NCBI GenBank assembly: GCA_029964075.1
Contig: CM057136.1
Location: forward strand, 6,448,001 to 6,512,000
DNA length: 64,000 nucleotides
Source of the DNA: Patiria pectinifera
Taxonomy: Eukaryota; Echinodermata; Asteroidea; Valvatida; Asterinidae
Reading direction: 5' to 3'
Shown: one piece after another, positions 60,501-64,000 of the stretch
How the letters are laid out: every line of letters starts with the position of its first letter
Position numbering within the stretch: the first letter of the stretch is position 1
Notes under the pieces: model-generated
What the model was told of the DNA's origin: nothing
The model's input: only the letters and a program-made list of their open reading frames with translations
Databases searched by the model: none
Program-made: the position numbers and the translations under genes

Positions 60501-63114
60501 CCAGGTTTGTCGCTTTTTCTTTTAAAAAAGTCCCTCAAATCGCCTTAGGCACTACTTTCTTATGTGCATGCGTGAATTAATATGAATGTAATATTAAAAG
60601 ATCCTACGCTGTCTGTCTGTCTGGTGTACGTCGGGCCGTCTGATGTCTGTCTGTCACTTGTTTGTGTTAAAGGTTTAGCAGTGTATGCAGTTCATTAAAA
60701 TAATGGCAAACATTATATGCTCCGACTCACTGTCCTTTGAAGTCACGGTTGGCATTTTTTTTTTTTGTGTGGCAAATTTGTTTCTTTCAGATTTTGAATA
60801 GTTAAATATTGCAACATTATCCCTATTGCAAAAACGTATCCCTGTTACGCACAATTTAACGTTGATGATGAAAAATGTGGCAAATGTGCTTCACATATCA
60901 GTCTAAGTACAACAACCCTAAGTTCACAGTTGTCCAAATGGACAAACATTGGAACCACTCGGTTCCTGCACACAAACCATCAACATTTTCCAACAAAATG
61001 GCTGATGCATATCCTGGACATGACAGCAAGCGATGTTTAAAAACAACACGTTTCTTTACTTATTTGAATATCATCTTTTCATTAAAGCATAATAATTGTA
61101 GTACTTGTTTATCTTGTTATGTAGACAAGCCGGAGCTTCTTAGTGGAGACAATGAAATACAAGAGTTCGCCCAAACCCTCGTTCAACCCATAGAAGACGG
61201 AGGTTGCGGAATAAAGGTACTTCAACTATCCATGTCAGCAGATAATCACTTAACTGCTTGTCAATATAACTGATCAGCCCTGCAAGCATATTCTACTTAG
61301 AAGATAGGCCTACCTGTTGGCGCTGAAAATTATTTGCTGAATTTCAAAAAAAAAGATGAATTTTATGTGAATGCTGCATTTATCATTTGATTTTATACTA
61401 TGTATTTTTCTTTCGTGTTCTGCTTTGTTGTGATCTATTATTTTCGGTGGTGTTATTTTTTGTTATATTCTGTTCAAATGTTTTGTGTTTGATGTGTTGT
61501 AATCAGCAGTGTTGTGTTTTGTTGTTTTCTGCCTTTGTGTTGTGTTCTATTGGGTTGTATTCTCTTTTGTTGTGTTGTGTTCGGTTGTGTTGTGTTTTGT
61601 TCTGTTATGTTCTGTTGTTAGGTTGTGTTGTGTTCTGTTGCATCGTGTTGTTTTGTTGTATTGTATTGTGTTGTGTTGTGTTGTGTTGCATTGAGTTGTG
61701 TTGCGTCGAACCGCGTTGCGTTTGTGTTGTGTTTTGTTCTTTTGTGATATGTTTATTTTCTGCTGTTCTGCTGTTTTGTATTATTTTGTTTTGTAGTCTG
61801 TTATGTTTTAACCTGCTGTGCGTAAATACACAGGTATTATGTATTTGCTTGCATTGTATTTTGGTTGCAATGTATTCTGTTGCGTTGTGCTCTATTGTGT
61901 TGGATTATGTAGTGTTCCGTTGTGTGGTGCTCTTTGCATCTAAGTTGCGTTGCGTTACGTTGTGTTGTGTTGCGATTTGTGTTCGTGTTCTGCTCTGTTG
62001 GGTTGTGTTCTGTTGAATCTGTTCTGTTCTGTCTTTGTGCTCTGTTCTTTTGTGGTCTGTTCTGCTCTGCTCTGCTCTGTATCAACGCTTCACTTCGTAA
62101 TGTTTGATATCATTTCTCAATGCCTATTTGAAAAGTTTTTTACAAGTTGCAATATACATATATTTGGTTGTTTGAAGGGAGTCGCAGGAAACGGCAAATT
62201 TAGCACCAACGACCAGCTGATAGACGTCGTGACTTCGATCATCTTCATCAGCAGCGTTCAGCATGCTGCCGTCAATTTCAACCAATATGACGAGTATGCT
62301 TTCCCGCCAAATGCACCGCTGTGGATGAACGGAACACCACCTAAAGACAAGGTTGGCCTCATTGTCATGCAGTTAGGGTGTGAGATCAGGGACAAGCAAA
62401 AAAGAATATATTCTAAGAAAACATCCCCTCAGATACATTTGCAAGCATAATCCATGACATCTAATTTTGCTTTGGTGTTTTCCAGACTCCACTCACTGAG
62501 CAGGATATCCTAAACAGTTTGCCAAACAAAGAGGGCTCGCTTAGTATTATGGCGTTCACAAAAGTACTGAGTGAAAGAGCGACACTGCGACTTGGTAACT
62601 TCGAGAAAACCTACCAGTCAGACCCAGTGGGCAAGGAGGCTGTAGACAGGTATGCTTTATTTAAGTCCCGGTGCCAAAGTTTCCACGACTCATTTCGATT
62701 CAACTGGTTGATGGCACCCTCTACCGTCGTGGAGGCTTTACCGCGCCAGCCAGGGATGAGGCAGGGTACATCTGCGAAAACAAATCAAACTCCAGTCCTG
62801 GACCGACTTGTCCCTAATCCTGGCTCCAATTTGATTGGATTCATTAGCGATGGTAATGATGCGGTCTATTTTGTTTCAATTTCGTATAGTCGCGGCCATC
62901 CAATAAATAATATACTTGCTTGGCTAAAGATCGGTTCGTTCTATACTAAATTGATGAGTATTTCTTAATTGTTTTTTGTTGTTGTTGTTGTTGTTGCAGA
63001 TTTCAAAATGACTTGCTTTCCATGGAGAAAACCATACAGTCACGTGATGCCAAGCGGAGAATTGGATACCCATATCTGAATCCGCGAGAGATTCCAAACG
63101 CTATCAGTATCTAA
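51578..63114 (+). CDS. ALOX: ALOX: animal lipoxygenase with PLAT domain
   Basis: The product is a non-heme-iron dioxygenase that inserts O2 into free polyunsaturated fatty acids. Exons: 51578-51646, 53376-53575, 53807-54035, 55165-55209, 55871-55999, 56559-56656, 57086-57218, 57983-58078, 59143-59357, micro-exon 59464-59474, 60085-60333, 61125-61216, 62178-62351, 62486-62649, 63000-63114. They join in phase to 672 residues, close to human ALOX5 (674). An alternative uses 60074-60333 without the micro-exon and gives the same length. The PLAT domain (about 9-120) starts at YTIHIKTGD. Iron ligands are H364 and H369 (HLGFTH), H551 and N555 (QHAAVN) and the C-terminal I672 (NAISI). RLFIVDY and YHYRDD are family blocks. 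The start ATG has G at -3 and +4. No catalase-like allene oxide synthase domain precedes it, so this is a stand-alone lipoxygenase. Positional specificity cannot be assigned. Confidence 0.96.
52230..52920 (-). pseudogene. Decayed C2H2/CCHC-finger protein fragment in ALOX intron 1
   Basis: Minus-strand frames show a finger ([10 protein letters not shown] then RRHAQKC) and, downstream, a 128-codon acidic and helical frame with [13 protein letters not shown] and [10 protein letters not shown]. The overall look recalls finger proteins carried by mobile or virus-like elements of invertebrates, but I cannot name the family. It is broken and should be treated as a fossil. Confidence 0.45.
52976..53262. 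repeat. Tandem repeat (ctcatgagtcactgctcat) in ALOX intron 1
   Basis: About six degenerate units of roughly 45-50 bp contain catgagtcactgc, atctgctcattttcactgc and tcatttactcatgag. They share the tgctcatttgctcat motif with the core of the fold-back at 29550-29900. Confidence 0.8.
54317..54610. mobile_element. Degraded relative of the hAT MITE at 24996
   Basis: The left end catgggcgtcgcgaggg matches that MITE, and a G-run follows. The right end (ctagaaaaaaaaattcctag) is a diverged terminus. No 8-bp duplication remains. It lies in ALOX intron 3. Confidence 0.55.
55508..55543. repeat. Perfect 36-bp palindrome in ALOX intron 4
   Basis: Arms tttccaacgctggtcggc and the exact inverse abut without a spacer. 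Nearby, ggttccctgacc (about 55633) and ggagtcagggaacc (about 55690) form a second inverted pair. Confidence 0.85.
57271..57583. mobile_element. hAT-type MITE, 313 bp, in ALOX intron 7
   Basis: Ends caagggcggatccagg and the inverted ctggatccgcccttg are flanked by a perfect 8-bp duplication TGCGCATA (57263-57270 and 57584-57591). The body is G-, C- and T-runs, as in 24996-25282, but the terminal sequences differ. Confidence 0.85.
59143..59357 (+). CDS. ALOX: ALOX exon 9: first two iron-binding histidines
   Basis: This exon encodes [17 protein letters not shown] and then [15 protein letters not shown]. The three histidines match human ALOX5 His362, His367 and His372, the last two being iron ligands. 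The [18 protein letters not shown] block follows, as in other animal lipoxygenases. Confidence 0.96.
59464..59474 (+). CDS. ALOX: Putative 11-nt micro-exon of ALOX at the stereocontrol (Coffa) site
   Basis: Exon 9 ends AAC-AG at phase 2, and the textbook acceptor tttttccttag before 60085 needs phase 1. The joint is therefore out of frame. The 11 bases AACAGGACATG, preceded by caaaag and followed by gtaggt, restore the frame and give [15 protein letters not shown]. This has exactly the spacing seen in ALOX5 (AINTKAREQLI) and places Gly at the position of ALOX5 Ala410. The micro-exon acceptor has a poor pyrimidine tract. The alternative is a weaker acceptor at 60074 giving [12 protein letters not shown] favour the micro-exon. 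Confidence 0.6.
61400..62085 (+). repeat. Degenerate TTGTG satellite in ALOX intron 11
   Basis: About 700 bp of tgttg/tgttc variations with strong strand asymmetry. It creates a long plus-strand open frame of Cys, Leu, Val and Phe (61387-62016), which I treat as spurious. Confidence 0.85.
62178..62351 (+). CDS. ALOX: ALOX exon 12: QHAAVN iron-ligand exon
   Basis: This exon carries [19 protein letters not shown]. The His and Asn correspond to ALOX5 His550 and Asn554. The [14 protein letters not shown] end matches the PNAP-M-PPP region of the family. Confidence 0.96.
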
Positions 63115-64000
63115 TTTTGTGTGATAGCGTGACGGTCGTGATTTGGTCAGAGGCAAACATGACATAGTTTTTAAAACGTTTGCAAAATTACATAAAGATT
63201 TTCTCAATATTCAAGAATATATATATATATATTTTTTTATGCAAATCGCCCATCACAAGGCCAAAGGCCACTCGAGGTGTGGGCTTCAGAGGAAAGTGTG
63301 GAAGAACCAGCCCCTCACACTGAAACAAGACAAGATAATGTATCTCTTCACAGTATGAATGGGCAATTCCAACGTTATGAAAGGAAGTGTAATGTCCGTA
63401 ACAGAGCTAATGAACCATGAAGTATAATTAATGATTTAGAGAAATAATCCAAAACTCTAGTCTGTCTCATTGATCATTACTAGATAACATTATTAATGTA
63501 GAAGATACATTGACAAATACATTTTGAGGTCTGTTCACAGCTTTTTAAAGCTCTGTTACGGACAGGATGCTAAAATTTTCCCAAATTTTACATTGCCGAA
63601 AAGTTTTTACGTGGTTTTCATTTTTTTTACTTTAAATTTCATTTAGCAACTGCAGTGTGATGTTTACACATACATACGTAACACGTTTAATTATTTTAGT
63701 CAGACGCAGTAACTTCAATTTAACCCAACATATTACAGGTGTATTATTGTTTTACTCCAATATTAGGATGGGTGCATGTATATTTAATAGCAGTTTTATC
63801 TTCCTAAGATAATTTGACGTTTATTTCGTTTGATAGAATCTACAACTAGACAACTACTAAATTGATGTCCATCAAGGTACTAGCCTAAGAAAATCCTGAC
63901 CAATATTAACATAAAAATTGTAATTTAAGCATTTTGCATTTAAGCAATTTCCTACTACGAGTGAATTTCATTGAGCAACTGCTGTGTGATGTTTACACAG
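63115..64000 (+). other. ALOX 3' flank
   Basis: This follows the ALOX stop. No consensus AATAAA was seen, so the transcript end is not placed. A segment aactgcagtgtgatgtttac near 63650 recurs as aactgctgtgtgatgtttac near 63975. No further gene is seen. Confidence 0.5.

Noticed and set aside
61387-62016. 209-codon plus-strand open frame rich in Cys, Leu, Val and Phe
   Set aside because: It is a reading of the TTGTG satellite inside ALOX intron 11, with no start context, domain or splice logic.
1-64000. CRISPR arrays, bacterial operons or intact virus-like elements
   Set aside because: The window is intron-rich animal DNA; the tandem repeats lack spacer structure, and no long capsid, polymerase or integrase frames were seen.

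Overview
This is eukaryotic, metazoan DNA. Its genes are split into many short exons with GT-AG introns, and the introns and flanks are crowded with MITEs, fold-back elements, tRNA-derived SINEs and a LINE fragment. Gene structure and repeat content fit a marine invertebrate, perhaps a non-vertebrate deuterostome, but I cannot fix the species. One run of exactly 500 N (47526-48025) is an assembly gap.

Three protein-coding genes can be read. (1) ACSL-A, a long-chain-fatty-acid-CoA ligase on the minus strand (30490 down to 13700). It has 19 coding exons that join in frame to 676 residues. (2) ACSL-B, a tandem paralogue on the minus strand (47102 down to 37858). Its last 15 coding exons are intact (554 residues), while the exons matching ACSL-A exons 1-4 are absent from the readable sequence and may lie in the gap. 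(3) ALOX, an animal lipoxygenase on the plus strand (51578-63114). It has a PLAT domain, all five iron ligands, and 672 residues. The favoured model has 15 coding exons including an 11-nt micro-exon; an alternative has 14.

Layout. 1-11.9 kb: no gene seen, several DNA transposon relics (4404-4536, 4985-5262, 5419-5895, 5900-8538, 10653-10881, 11027-11933). 12.0-13.7 kb: ACSL-A 3' flank, duplicated behind ACSL-B at 35.97-37.86 kb. 13.7-30.5 kb: ACSL-A, with introns holding a SINE, a LINE endonuclease fragment, CRE-like (TGACGTCA) repeats, an hAT MITE and a large fold-back. 30.5-36 kb: repeats and hairpins, no gene. 37.9-47.1 kb: ACSL-B. 47.1-48.0 kb: a palindromic MITE running into the gap. 49.8-51.5 kb: a fold-back array rich in AGGTCA half-sites just upstream of ALOX. 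51.6-63.1 kb: ALOX. 63.1-64 kb: 3' flank.

Biology. ACSL enzymes convert free long-chain and polyunsaturated fatty acids to acyl-CoAs, and lipoxygenases dioxygenate free polyunsaturated fatty acids. The ACSL pair and ALOX, in divergent orientation, therefore act on the same substrate pool. That this neighbourhood has functional meaning is inference. No unmistakably new system was found. The points most worth checking are the micro-exon at the lipoxygenase stereocontrol site, the diverged gate motif in ACSL-A, nuclear-receptor-like sites carried by a repeat upstream of ALOX, and MITEs that carry telomere repeats.
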